From an uncultured Clostridia bacterium (GTDB lineage: Bacteria; Bacillota; Clostridia; Oscillospirales; Ruminococcaceae), in contig CAMCFA010000024.1 in assembly GCA_945873955.1 (NCBI GenBank), positions 1 to 35,209 of the forward strand: a stretch of 35,209 nucleotides of DNA, in the 5' to 3' direction. Below, one piece after another: positions 12,599 to 21,688 of this stretch. The position numbers and the translations under genes are program-made. A model generated the notes under the pieces. The model saw only the letters and a list, made by a program, of their open reading frames with translations, ran no database searches and was not told the origin of the DNA. Numbering within the stretch: the first letter of the stretch is position 1; each line of letters begins with the position of its first letter.

Positions 12599-14721
12599 AA
12601 AAGAAAAAAGACCCTCTTATGCTTGTAATTTATGCTGTGATAGCGCTTTTTGGATTATACTTTGCTGCTGCATTGGGAACAGCAATGGATACGTCCCTCG
12701 ATGAAAAAGGCGGATTGGATTTTACTGCCTTTGGAAACAATATCGAAAGCACTATGACAGATACTGACCTTGTGTTTTCGCATTTAGTTGACACTTCATC
12801 ATACGGTTTTAAGATACCGTTAATTGGAACAGTTGCAGCAGCTATATATATAATGCTGAAAGTTACGACCAAGAAGCGGCTGCACAGAAAAGGCGTTGAA
12901 CACGGCTCTGCACGGTGGGCGACCGAGAAAGAAGCGAAATCTCTTGCCGACAAGCCGCCAAAACCGAAAAAAGGAGAAAAGGCAGCTCCAAAACCGCCTA
13001 AATCTCCATTTGAAACGGACAACAATATCATCTTAACACAGGAAGTGCGAATGTCGCTGAACACACGGCAGCACAGGGAAAACCTCAATGTGCTTGTCAT
13101 AGGTGGCTCAGGCTCTGGTAAATCGCGCTTTTACGTTAAGCCGAACCTTATGCAGCTTAATACCAGTTACGTTGTTACAGACCCAAAAGGAGAGCTGCTG
13201 CGAAGCTGCGGACGTCTGCTGAAAAAGTCCGGCTATGAAATCAGAGTGTTTAACCTTATTGACATGGCTCACAGCAACAATTACAACCCTTTCAATTATG
13301 TGTTTGACCGTGACGGGAACGTCAATAAGTCCTATGTTCTAAAGATGATAAACTGCCTGATGAAGAACACTAAGCAGGCTGACAGCACAGGCGGCGATCA
13401 GTTCTGGGATGACGCGACAAAGGCATTGCTGCTTGCTATTTCATTCTATCTTCTGGAAAAATGTGAACCGGAAGAACGTAATTTCGGCATGGTAATGAAA
13501 ATCATGAAGCTGGCAGAAATTAGTGAGCAGGACGAAAATATGCGGTCGGAGCTTGACGATATGATGGACGAGCTGTATGCCGAAAATCCGTATAGCATGG
13601 CGGTAACGTATTACAAGGATTTCAAGAAAGCTCCTGCCGAAACTGCGAAGTCTATTCTTATTTCAGCTGCTGTCCGGCTGCAAGCGTTCAATTTACCGGA
13701 GGTCGCAAACCTGACACACACGGACAATATACACCTCGATACTATGGGGGATAAAAAAACGGCGCTGTTCGTAATTATTCCGTCCTCAGACGCAACATTC
13801 AATTTCCTTGCTGCAATGATGTATACGCAGCTGTTCGATACGTTGTACGATACGGCTAATTTCAAGTATGGCGGCAGGCTTCCGGTACACGTTCGCTGCC
13901 TGTTGGACGAATTTGCGAACATTGGAACAATACCGGATTTTGATAAGCTGCTGGCGACTATGCGCTCAATGGAAATAAGCGCAAATATCATAATTCAAAA
14001 CCTTGCGCAGCTGAAAAAAATGTACGATAAATCATGGGAGATTGTTACGGGTAACTGTGACAGTCTCCTTTTTTTAGGCGGTCAAGAAGCAAGCACACTT
14101 GAAGCTATCTCTAAATCGTTGGGAAAGGAAACGATTGACGTTGTATCATGGAATCGCACACGAAGTCATAGAAACCCCTCATCATCTGAAAACAACAGCA
14201 TTATGGGGCGTGAGCTGATGACCCCGGACGAACTCAAGGTAATGAAGCCTATGCAGTGTGTCCTGATAGTCCGGGCTTTCTACCCATTCCGCTGCCAAAA
14301 GTACAACATAGAGAAACACCCTAATTATAAGTACCTTGAGGACAGCAACGAAGAATATGCCTATAAGATTGATAAGCTGCACACGCTGGAAATGCCGGAC
14401 ATGAACAGCTTACACTCTGATAAGATTGAGCCTAAAGACAGAATTTCTATACCGGATATTGAGGAGGAGAAAATGATGTCAGATATTGATATTCCTGAAG
14501 ATGAAATTGACGAGGATATTGCAGTGAATAACAACCTCTCTCTCGATGATGAATTTTCAGCTCCGGAAACAACACCGTCCCAAAAGCTGTTCCAGATGGA
14601 CAGCATGGAGGACGAGGAGCTGCCTGATGATGTTCAGGTACTCAACCTTGACACGCCTGCTGTTATCACAGAAGATGATATTTCTGATTTTGTAGATGAT
14701 GATAGTGCAGACCTGTTCTGA
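12595..14721 (+). CDS. VirD4/TraG-type coupling protein (T4CP)
   Basis: 708 residues. The ATPase links the relaxosome to the type IV secretion channel at the inner membrane. Two transmembrane segments (about 9-30 and 72-92) precede the cytoplasmic part. Walker A GGSGSGKS sits near residues 170-177, followed by VVTDPKGELLRS typical of TraG, and Walker B has Asp438-Glu439 in CLLDEFANIGTIPDF. The last 100 residues are acidic and low-complexity, probably a substrate or accessory docking tail. The start overlaps the DUF3801 stop (ATGA), so the two are coupled. The length is normal for Firmicutes ICE coupling proteins. Confidence 0.95.
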   Translation: MKKKKDPLMLVIYAVIALFGLYFAAALGTAMDTSLDEKGGLDFTAFGNNIESTMTDTDLVFSHLVDTSSYGFKIPLIGTVAAAIYIMLKVTTKKRLHRKGVEHGSARWATEKEAKSLADKPPKPKKGEKAAPKPPKSPFETDNNIILTQEVRMSLNTRQHRENLNVLVIGGSGSGKSRFYVKPNLMQLNTSYVVTDPKGELLRSCGRLLKKSGYEIRVFNLIDMAHSNNYNPFNYVFDRDGNVNKSYVLKMINCLMKNTKQADSTGGDQFWDDATKALLLAISFYLLEKCEPEERNFGMVMKIMKLAEISEQDENMRSELDDMMDELYAENPYSMAVTYYKDFKKAPAETAKSILISAAVRLQAFNLPEVANLTHTDNIHLDTMGDKKTALFVIIPSSDATFNFLAAMMYTQLFDTLYDTANFKYGGRLPVHVRCLLDEFANIGTIPDFDKLLATMRSMEISANIIIQNLAQLKKMYDKSWEIVTGNCDSLLFLGGQEASTLEAISKSLGKETIDVVSWNRTRSHRNPSSSENNSIMGRELMTPDELKVMKPMQCVLIVRAFYPFRCQKYNIEKHPNYKYLEDSNEEYAYKIDKLHTLEMPDMNSLHSDKIEPKDRISIPDIEEEKMMSDIDIPEDEIDEDIAVNNNLSLDDEFSAPETTPSQKLFQMDSMEDEELPDDVQVLNLDTPAVITEDDISDFVDDDSADLF

Positions 14722-14726
14722 AAAAA

Positions 14727-14742
14727 GTGCTACATATAGCAC
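14727..14742 (+). promoter_or_regulatory. Palindromic operator-like site 9
   Basis: Exact GTGCTACATATAGCAC, 5 nt after the coupling protein stop and 66 nt before the pilin-like gene. A related AT-rich string, TGTACATATATCA, lies at 14774-14786 between site and gene. Confidence 0.8.
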
Positions 14743-14808
14743 AATTGCTTGGATACTTCCGCATGGTGCGGTTGTACATATATCATTTTTTTAAGGAGGT
14801 TTTCTATT

Positions 14809-15234
14809 ATGGAAAACAAAAACAACACCCCCGCTGTGCAGGACACAGCAAAGCACACCAACCCTATCAAGCGCTTCTTTTCAGTTCTGAATGGAAAGCG
14901 CCAGAAAATCGCATTGAGCGTAATGACCGCTATTTCTTTCGCGATGGTCAACACAATCTATGCTTTTGCCGAGGGTGAGGACGGTGGCGCAACAGGCGTT
15001 AATGCAGGCGATGAAGCGTTTTTCAGCGTTCTCGGTTTCTTCTGCACGTGGATCGGTCGTATCGGTCTGGTAATTGCGTTTGTCGGCGGCATAATGTTCG
15101 GCTTCTCAATAAAGAACGATGACGCAGACAGCAAGCAGCGTGGTCTTACCGCTTTGGCGTCAGGTTTTATTGTTTTCGCCTTGACACGTTCGATGAATCT
15201 GTTCTTCCCCGGCGTCGATATTCCTCTCTTCTGA
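14809..15234 (+). CDS. VirB2/Maff2-like pilin-type membrane protein
   Basis: 141 residues. A basic N-terminus (about 1-32) is followed by a hydrophobic segment (KIALSVMTAISFAMVNTIYA) ending in AFA-EG, a plausible signal peptidase site near residue 56. The mature part has two hydrophobic helices (about 75-98 and 112-128) separated by a short polar loop (SIKNDDADSKQRG). This layout, with a glycine-rich first helix, is that of VirB2-type pilins and of the small Maff2-like proteins that follow the coupling protein in many Clostridia elements. The ATG at 14809 is chosen for TTAAGGAGGT before it; an upstream in-frame ATG at 14749 has none. It is flanked by site 9 and a terminator, so it is probably made from its own transcript, as expected for an abundant subunit. 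Confidence 0.78.
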   Translation: MENKNNTPAVQDTAKHTNPIKRFFSVLNGKRQKIALSVMTAISFAMVNTIYAFAEGEDGGATGVNAGDEAFFSVLGFFCTWIGRIGLVIAFVGGIMFGFSIKNDDADSKQRGLTALASGFIVFALTRSMNLFFPGVDIPLF

Positions 15235-15267
15235 TAACCCTAACAACCATATGATAAGCTTGAAACT

Positions 15268-15303
15268 AGCTGTGCCTATGTGCTACATATAGCACAGCTT
15301 TTT
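15268..15303 (+). terminator. Terminator-like hairpin after the pilin gene, with a palindrome inside
   Basis: AGCTGTGC (15268-15275) pairs with GCACAGCT (15292-15299), extended by TAT/ATA, and is followed by five T residues (15299-15303). Palindromic site 10 (15280-15295) shares the 3' arm, so the two helices exclude each other in RNA. Confidence 0.75.
15280..15295 (+). promoter_or_regulatory. Palindromic operator-like site 10
   Basis: Exact GTGCTACATATAGCAC, 38 nt before the VirB6-like gene and embedded in a terminator hairpin. TTGAAA (15260-15265) lies 18 nt upstream of the internal TACATA. Confidence 0.8.
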
Positions 15304-15333
15304 CATGCTTAACTTTAAGAACGGAGATGTAAA

Positions 15334-16182
15334 ATGGGCGGTATTGATTACGCTTGGGTCGCAAGCGCTATTGAACAGTATGGCAAAGTACTTAATAAGG
15401 CTTACGAAATGATAATCAAAACTCTTTGTAATAGTTCATATCTGGATACAATACTTGCAAGCGATAGTTTGTCTTCATTGTTGGATGCTATCAAGGGTAC
15501 TGCCATAGTATTATGTACGATATTCTTTCTAATCGACTTTTTTTCCAAGTCACTTCATCTACAATGGGTGACATGGGAAAATGTTCTGATGTTATTTCTA
15601 AAACTCACAGTTGCCAAAGTATGCGTTGATAACGCAGAATGGATAACAACAACAATTTACAACGGATTTTGTTCGTTAGGCTCAAGCATTACAGAAAGCG
15701 ATCTTACCGCATCGTTTCTTCCTGATGTGCCAGAACTATATTCATACTTCCTGACAGACGCCGAAGTGGAAAAACTCGGGAATGTATCTTTCTTTCTCAA
15801 TCTTGACTCACTTATGATGGCAACAAAAGTCAACATAATTGGCTGGATAATGATGATTGTATTGATTCTCTCAAATGTTGTTATCATCGGTCGAATGTTT
15901 GAACTGTCAGTATATACCTTAATTGCACCAATTCCATTAGCTACGCTGGCTTGTGAGGGCTTGCAAGATGTCGGAAAGAACTTTCTAAAATCCTATGCTG
16001 CTGTCTGCATACAGGCTTTGGTACTTATAATCATGTTCCTTGCCTATAATGCGCTATGTTCCCTGTTAATCCCAATGTTCAATATAATTGAAGGCTGGAG
16101 AGCAATAATAATGTGCCTTGTCCTTGGACTTAGCGTAATGCAGTCCGGTCAGTGGGCAAAACGTATTGTTGGTTCTATGTAA
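15334..16182 (+). CDS. VirB6/TrbL-like polytopic membrane protein of the mating channel
   Basis: 282 residues. Five or six hydrophobic segments are visible (about 50-70, 80-100, 165-190, 193-213, 225-250 and 255-275), separated by short loops, with a polar region at about 105-160. This is the layout of the TrbL/VirB6-type inner membrane proteins found between pilin and PrgI in Gram-positive ICEs. The protein is expected to form part of the translocation channel (inference from family and context). The ribosome binding site is ACGGAGATG. It heads a long run of closely spaced genes reaching to 26519. Confidence 0.85.
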   Translation: MGGIDYAWVASAIEQYGKVLNKAYEMIIKTLCNSSYLDTILASDSLSSLLDAIKGTAIVLCTIFFLIDFFSKSLHLQWVTWENVLMLFLKLTVAKVCVDNAEWITTTIYNGFCSLGSSITESDLTASFLPDVPELYSYFLTDAEVEKLGNVSFFLNLDSLMMATKVNIIGWIMMIVLILSNVVIIGRMFELSVYTLIAPIPLATLACEGLQDVGKNFLKSYAAVCIQALVLIIMFLAYNALCSLLIPMFNIIEGWRAIIMCLVLGLSVMQSGQWAKRIVGSM

Positions 16183-16196
16183 GGAGGTAATGCTGC

Positions 16197-16604
16197 TTGA
16201 TTGAAATAAGAGTTCCAAAAGAAATAACCGAATACAAGGAGAAATTCCTGTTCGGACTGACAGTGCGGCAGTTTATCTCCGCAGCTGCTGCACTAGCAAT
16301 ATGTGTGCCGCTGTTTATTTTTGGCAAGGACGCAATCGGAGAAGATTTGATAGGCTGGATTATCATTCTGATTGCAGTTCCTATACTGGCGTTCGGCTTT
16401 TTCAAATATAACGGAATGAATTTTGAGGACTTTATTGTTCTGCTTATCCGTCAGAAATGGCTTGAACCACAGAAGCGTACATACATAGATTACCCGGTCT
16501 TCTGGTATTGCCGTCAGGAGATCATCAATGATGAGCTTGCTCATCAAATGGCTGCAAAGAAACGTTCAAGAAAGGGTGGTAAAAATGTTCAGCCAAAAGC
16601 CTAA
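16197..16604 (+). CDS. PrgI-family membrane protein of the conjugation channel
   Basis: 135 residues. The sequence opens with IEIRVPKEITEYKEKFLFGL, followed by two adjacent transmembrane helices (about 22-42 and 48-68) and a conserved FKYNGMNFEDFIVLLIRQKW segment, all typical of PrgI (named after plasmid pCF10). A basic tail follows. PrgI proteins lie before VirB4 and form part of the membrane complex. The start is TTG at 16197, supported by AAGGAGGT eight nt upstream. The 3' end overlaps the VirB4 start by 20 nt. Confidence 0.92.
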   Translation: MIEIRVPKEITEYKEKFLFGLTVRQFISAAAALAICVPLFIFGKDAIGEDLIGWIIILIAVPILAFGFFKYNGMNFEDFIVLLIRQKWLEPQKRTYIDYPVFWYCRQEIINDELAHQMAAKKRSRKGGKNVQPKA

Positions 16605-18972
16605 TGACACCAAATCTGCAAAAAGTGCAGATAAAATACGCCTTGCACGGGAAAAAAAGCCGAAGAAAACAAAGGAAAAGACGGTACGGCGGGTCGCTAA
16701 ATCAGTGCAGGACACAATTCCTTACGACAGAGTTTGCACCAATCAGATTTTCGAGGTCAGCAAGAACCACTATTCCAAAACTTATTCTTTTTCAGACGTG
16801 TCATATACTGCTGCTTCACCGGAGGAACAGGAGCGAATTTTCCTTGCCTACGGCGATTTACTCAACAGCTTTGACACAACCGATGATATTCAGATAACGC
16901 TGCACAACAACGTTATCAACAAGAAAGAGTTTTCTCATCGTATCTTACTCGGTCACATGAATGATGGCTATGACGAGTACCGTGACGAATACAACGAAAT
17001 GCTGCTTGAAAAAATGCAGCAGGGTCAGAACGGTATAACCTGCAAGAAGTATTTTACTGTTACTGTTTCAGCGGTCGATTTGGAAACGGCGCAGCAGAAA
17101 TTTTCTACAAATGAACTTTATATGCGCAGCTGCTTTCAAAAGATAGGCTGCGAACTTACTCCGCTGAAAGCCAACGAACGCATACGCATTATTGCAGATA
17201 TTTTTCGTGGTGTCAATCAGGAGATACGTCCGATCTCAACCTCGGAATTTATGCGCGGCGCTGAAAAATCACTCTGCTGCCCGGATTACTTTGAATTTAA
17301 AAAGGACTATTTCCTTTTCAATGATAAATACGCGCGAATGGTGTATCTGAAGCTGCTCCCTGCTTCTCTTCAGGACAAGATACTTACCGATTTGTGCGAA
17401 ACTTCGCTGCCGATACTTGTTACAGTCAACATTGCTCCAGTTGACCCGGCAGAAGCTCGTAAAAGCGTTAAGCGGCAGCTAACCAGTATGCGCTCTGATA
17501 AAATAAAGCAGCAGAAAAAGGCAGCACAGCACGGAGTTATCGCCGATGTAATAAACGATGATTTAAAGCAGTCCCTTGAAGAAGCCGAAAGCCTGCTGGA
17601 GGATCTCCAGTCAAAGAATCAGAAGATGTTCCTGCTCAATCTGGTAGTCATGATAACCGGAACGTCCTTTGACGAGCTTGAAGCCAACACAGAGAAAATC
17701 GAAGCAGTATTCAGAAAGCATATCTGTACAACTACCCGTGCGCCGTATCAGCAGGAGGACGCAATGGCAAGCTGCTTACCTTTGGGGAACTGCCGTCTGC
17801 CCATGCGCCGAACGCTGACAACAGAAAGCGCCAGCGTGTTCCTGCCTTTCAACAGCAAGGAGCTTTCGCAGGAGGGCGGTATGTATTACGGTCTTAACCA
17901 GACCACAAATAACCTGATTATATTCAATCGTGCTTCTCTGATAAATGCCAACGGCTTTATCTTAGGCTGCCCCGGCTCTGGTAAATCGTTCTCTGCAAAG
18001 CGTGAAATGGTGAATGTATTCCTCGCCACAAACGATGAAATAATTATCGTTGACCCGGAACGTGAATATACAAACCTCGTCCGCGCTCTGGGAGGTGAGC
18101 TGATTTATATTTCCGAAAGCAGCAACTCTCACCTTAATCCGCTTGACATTTCCGAAGAAATGTTTAGGGCAGATGACGAAGATCCCATTAGTGCAAAATA
18201 CGACTTCTTCCTTTCGTTCTTTGAAACGATAATGGGCAAATCCGGTATCTCCCCGGAGCAGAAAACCATTATAGACAACTGCCTGCATGAGGTATACAAG
18301 GATTACCAGATGGGGCTGAAAAAGGAACTGCCAACTCTTGTTGATTATTACAATATTCTTAAAAAGCACCCGTCCGATGAAGCAAAAGCACTGTATATGT
18401 CGCTTGAGCTTTATGTAAACGGCTCGATGAAGGCGTTCAGCTATCAAAGCAATGTGAATGTAAACAATCGTGTTGTAGTTTACGATATCAAGGACTTAGG
18501 CAAGCAGCTCAAACCCCTCGGAATGATGGTCGTTCTGGAAAATCTCTGGGACAAAATCGTGCGTAACCGTGAGCGCGGCATACGCACTCGAATTTATATC
18601 GACGAGATATATCTTCTTTTCAGAAATGAAGAAAGCGCAAACTTCCTCTTTGAGCTTTACAAGAGAGCTAGAAAATGGGGCGGTATTCCCACGGGAATTA
18701 CACAGAATGTTGAGGACTTGCTCAAATCCGACACCGCACGGTCTATGCTCTCCAACTCTGAGTTTATACTCATGCTTAATCAGGCTGCTTCTGACCGTGA
18801 CCACCTTGCACATTTGCTGAAAATTCCTGACACGCTGATGAACTATGTAACAGGCGCACCCGCCGGAAGCGGTCTTATCTACTGCGGTATGAATGGCAGC
18901 CTGCCGTTCAAGGACGATTTTCCGACAGACACAAAGCTTTACAAGCTGATGACAACAAAATTCGGTGAATAA
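16585..18972 (+). CDS. VirB4-type conjugation ATPase
   Basis: 795 residues. VirB4 is the conserved motor ATPase of type IV secretion, at the cytoplasmic face of the channel. The N-terminal domain (about 30-400) precedes the ATPase domain with Walker A GCPGSGKS (461-468) and Walker B IYIDEIYLLF (Asp673-Glu674). The motif IIIVDPEREYTNLVRAL is characteristic. ATG 16585 is chosen because AAAGGGTGG precedes it; a longer frame beginning at 16528 would extend further into PrgI without such a site. The stop is 2 nt before the next gene, indicating coupling. Confidence 0.95.
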   Translation: MFSQKPNDTKSAKSADKIRLAREKKPKKTKEKTVRRVAKSVQDTIPYDRVCTNQIFEVSKNHYSKTYSFSDVSYTAASPEEQERIFLAYGDLLNSFDTTDDIQITLHNNVINKKEFSHRILLGHMNDGYDEYRDEYNEMLLEKMQQGQNGITCKKYFTVTVSAVDLETAQQKFSTNELYMRSCFQKIGCELTPLKANERIRIIADIFRGVNQEIRPISTSEFMRGAEKSLCCPDYFEFKKDYFLFNDKYARMVYLKLLPASLQDKILTDLCETSLPILVTVNIAPVDPAEARKSVKRQLTSMRSDKIKQQKKAAQHGVIADVINDDLKQSLEEAESLLEDLQSKNQKMFLLNLVVMITGTSFDELEANTEKIEAVFRKHICTTTRAPYQQEDAMASCLPLGNCRLPMRRTLTTESASVFLPFNSKELSQEGGMYYGLNQTTNNLIIFNRASLINANGFILGCPGSGKSFSAKREMVNVFLATNDEIIIVDPEREYTNLVRALGGELIYISESSNSHLNPLDISEEMFRADDEDPISAKYDFFLSFFETIMGKSGISPEQKTIIDNCLHEVYKDYQMGLKKELPTLVDYYNILKKHPSDEAKALYMSLELYVNGSMKAFSYQSNVNVNNRVVVYDIKDLGKQLKPLGMMVVLENLWDKIVRNRERGIRTRIYIDEIYLLFRNEESANFLFELYKRARKWGGIPTGITQNVEDLLKSDTARSMLSNSEFILMLNQAASDRDHLAHLLKIPDTLMNYVTGAPAGSGLIYCGMNGSLPFKDDFPTDTKLYKLMTTKFGE

Positions 18973-18974
18973 CA

Positions 18975-21011
18975 TTGAAAACGACAGACCTTAACAAATC
19001 CCGCATTTCTGCTGAAATGCCCGAAGAACCGCAGCTGCTGCATTCTGTAAAGCAAAAAACAGAATTGCAGAAAAAAGTCAATTCAGAGGGCTTAACGCAG
19101 AAGATGGACAGGAGCATAAATTCCCGTAATTCAAGTCCAGAACCCGCACATTCCGATGATGAAACAATTTATCGAAATCGCAATCTGAAGCCTGCTTCAA
19201 AAGAACGATACAATAGTCCGGAAAACAATGCGGCTGCGAAACACACACAGCTTCAAAACACTGAATTGCAGAAAAAAACCGAAAAAGCCGTAAAGCCGGA
19301 GTTCAAGGAGTCCGCTGCGTTTTCAAGAAAGCGCACGATTTATCACAAGCGTGTTCCGAAGCCTGCACCCAAAGGGAAATATAAGCTGCTGAAAAACAAT
19401 GTGGTAATCAAGGATAAGCTGCTGGATCAGAAGCAGCGGACAATTTTGAATGCGGTCAAACTCAATCGCGCCAGGCTGCATTTTAAGCGGATCAATCTCA
19501 ATAAGGCAAATCCGCTTAAGGTCGTTTCCAGTAAGAAATATTCTGGTGTAATTAAATCAGCCGGGCGTTCCGCATTAAAGTCAAACGGTAAATTTCTTTC
19601 TGTCCGGCATGGGGTCAAATCGGCAGCCGGAGTAATTGGCAAGCCTGTTACTGCTGCAAAGGATAAGCTGTTATCTCAGCGTCCCGATCTTGACAAATCT
19701 GGTGATACCGGAACAGAAGCGATGAAGCTGGGGCTTCAAGGTGTAGGTTATGCGGAAAAGGGCGCAAGGAAAATATACAATGCGGTGGACAACACTATTC
19801 AGCATTCCAGAAAAATTTACAACAGAATTAACCGCAGCATTGCAAATCCGGCAAAACGCTCTTTGAAAACCGCCAAAGCTACCATGAAATCAACCTCAAG
19901 GACGGTCAAGACCTCAACTAAGGCGATACGAAATACCGCTAAAATGGCTGAAAGGACTGCAAAGGCAAGTGCAAAAGCGGTCAAAACCGCTGCAAAAGCA
20001 GCAAAAGCGGCAGCTCAAATTGCTCAAAAAGCTGTTCAGTTGATAATCAAGGTGGTTAAGGCTGCTGCACAAGCCGCCGCAAAAGTGGTTAATCTGATCA
20101 TCGAAACAGCGCCTTATAGCCTTATTATTATCGGTGCTGTCATTCTTCTGATACTCTTATTTGTACTTATATCAAGCATTGCCGGAGGAATTGGTGGGAC
20201 TGTGACTGCTGCAGGCGGTTGGTGTATTGATGATACAGAAAGTAACTCGCCTTCGGATATATACGAAAACTACAAGCGTTTCATAGATGAAGCGGATAGT
20301 GTTATTGACAGCAAGGTTATCAATAGTATGCAATCCAAAGTTACTGGTTTTTGCGTACCCATTACCGATGACGATGAACCTCACAATATAATTGTCTATA
20401 ACGATCCATACAACAATACGACATATTATCCTGCTGACAACAAAGATGAGATTATCAATCCATTGATTGATGAATTCAAGGAAAGCAATATGGATAATGA
20501 GGAATACGCCAAAATGCTTGCAACCCTTTTTGTCCTGATGACAAGAGAAAAACAGCAGGCAGAAGGAAAAACCGAAAATGAAATCTACGACTTTGATTTC
20601 AAGCGAGAGGATTTCGAGGAGTTTATCGGTGAAATTGTTGAGATCCCCGGCGGGGACGGTAGCTCCAGCGGTAACAGTTGCAAGTGGGGTTCTACATATT
20701 TGTACAAACAGACAAAGACAGAAAGTCCGGTAGCTTGCCCCGGACGTAACTGTGAAACTGAATATAGAAGCGGCTGTCATGATGCTTATTACGAGGACGA
20801 GGAAGGCGAAAAGCACTATTATTGTACCGGACACCCGTACTGCCCCGTAAACCACACCAAAATGACGGTAACTCTTTATACAGCAGAACAGTATTACAAC
20901 AAGTCCATTGAAGAAATCTACAACATGACGGACACGGAAAAATACCGTTTCGGCATTGCAAAGGAATTCATTCAGAACCTGCTTGATGATAAGGAGAAAG
21001 GCGTGATATGA
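18975..21011 (+). CDS. Large CD1108-like membrane protein, without a visible cell-wall hydrolase domain
   Basis: 678 residues starting at TTG 18975, two nt after the VirB4 stop. The first 370 residues are highly basic; about 310-375 is an Ala/Lys-rich repeat (KASAKAVKTAAKAAKAAAQI) likely to form a long amphipathic helix. One strong transmembrane segment (about 380-405) is followed by an extracellular part containing a cysteine- and histidine-rich stretch (CPGRNCETEYRSGCH, then YYCTGHPYCPVNHTK) seen in CD1108-type mobile element proteins. In that family this region is usually followed by a lytic transglycosylase or NlpC/P60 domain; here the chain ends about 45 residues later. It probably scaffolds the channel across membrane and wall. 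Family assignment is moderate and function inferred from position after VirB4. Confidence 0.65.
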   Translation: MKTTDLNKSRISAEMPEEPQLLHSVKQKTELQKKVNSEGLTQKMDRSINSRNSSPEPAHSDDETIYRNRNLKPASKERYNSPENNAAAKHTQLQNTELQKKTEKAVKPEFKESAAFSRKRTIYHKRVPKPAPKGKYKLLKNNVVIKDKLLDQKQRTILNAVKLNRARLHFKRINLNKANPLKVVSSKKYSGVIKSAGRSALKSNGKFLSVRHGVKSAAGVIGKPVTAAKDKLLSQRPDLDKSGDTGTEAMKLGLQGVGYAEKGARKIYNAVDNTIQHSRKIYNRINRSIANPAKRSLKTAKATMKSTSRTVKTSTKAIRNTAKMAERTAKASAKAVKTAAKAAKAAAQIAQKAVQLIIKVVKAAAQAAAKVVNLIIETAPYSLIIIGAVILLILLFVLISSIAGGIGGTVTAAGGWCIDDTESNSPSDIYENYKRFIDEADSVIDSKVINSMQSKVTGFCVPITDDDEPHNIIVYNDPYNNTTYYPADNKDEIINPLIDEFKESNMDNEEYAKMLATLFVLMTREKQQAEGKTENEIYDFDFKREDFEEFIGEIVEIPGGDGSSSGNSCKWGSTYLYKQTKTESPVACPGRNCETEYRSGCHDAYYEDEEGEKHYYCTGHPYCPVNHTKMTVTLYTAEQYYNKSIEEIYNMTDTEKYRFGIAKEFIQNLLDDKEKGVI

Positions 21012-21319
21012 GAAAATTCATCGACTACTTTATGAAAAAGAGCGTAAAGCAGCGGATATACCTGATTATCGGGTTTGTTCTGCTGCTTGTTCTATGCTTT
21101 TTTATAATAAAAGGCAACATTATCGACAACAATCAGTTGCCAAGTACCGCTGGCGAAATATCCAGCACAACAGTTGAAGCAAGCGCCGCTGAACCTCCGG
21201 ACACAACTTCGGCTATAACGTTTCGCATAAGTCTTTTTGACGTGCTGCCGCTTATTGCCGTATTCATTGCCTACGGGATACACAAGTTCCGTCAGGCAAA
21301 AAAGGAAAGGAGAAAATAA
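21008..21319 (+). CDS. Small two-pass membrane protein
   Basis: 103 residues, overlapping the preceding stop by ATGA. Two transmembrane segments (about 17-36 and 77-93) flank a Ser/Thr/Ala-rich loop (about 40-70), with basic ends (KKSVKQR at the start, KFRQAKKERRK at the end), so both ends are probably cytoplasmic with the loop outside. No family is recognised. Context places it in the transfer operon. Confidence 0.75.
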   Translation: MRKFIDYFMKKSVKQRIYLIIGFVLLLVLCFFIIKGNIIDNNQLPSTAGEISSTTVEASAAEPPDTTSAITFRISLFDVLPLIAVFIAYGIHKFRQAKKERRK

Positions 21320-21688
21320 ATGGCAAAATCTAATTCCAAAATCAGCAAGCTCCGGGAAAAAGCTGAACTGAAAGCCAACCAGCTCAAGGAGTGCAGCGAA
21401 AAAATCAAGAAAGCGAAAGAGGAGATGAAGGCTCTGAAAAAAGAGATAGCTGCTCTGGAACAGGAGATAAATTCGCTGGAGCTTATGCAGCTTTCTGAAA
21501 CTCTTAACAACAATGGCATTACTGCCGCAGATGTTGAAGCTGCTATTGCAGCTGGGCATATCAAGAAATCAGAACCGCCGCAGGAGCAGACTGAGCCGGA
21601 AAGTACAACAATACAACCGGAGAAGCCTGCGCAGGAAAACGGCGAAAACAGACAGGAGGTAAGCACTTATGAAGCTGGTAGTCGCTGA
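21320..21688 (+). CDS. DUF4315 family coiled-coil protein
   Basis: 122 residues. Residues about 5-60 form a strongly charged coiled coil (KAELKANQLKECSEKIKKAK), followed by LMQLSETLNNNGITAADVEA and a proline/glutamate-rich tail. This is the layout of DUF4315, a small protein found next to the VirB4/CD1108 and topoisomerase genes in Clostridia ICEs. Function is unknown; the coiled coil suggests oligomerisation. It starts directly after the previous stop (TAAATG) and overlaps the topoisomerase gene by 20 nt. Confidence 0.8.
   Translation: MAKSNSKISKLREKAELKANQLKECSEKIKKAKEEMKALKKEIAALEQEINSLELMQLSETLNNNGITAADVEAAIAAGHIKKSEPPQEQTEPESTTIQPEKPAQENGENRQEVSTYEAGSR

Noticed and set aside
20172-20855. 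227-codon minus-strand frame opposite the CD1108-like gene
   Set aside because: It is a shadow of the plus-strand gene: low-complexity hydrophobic content and no start signals.
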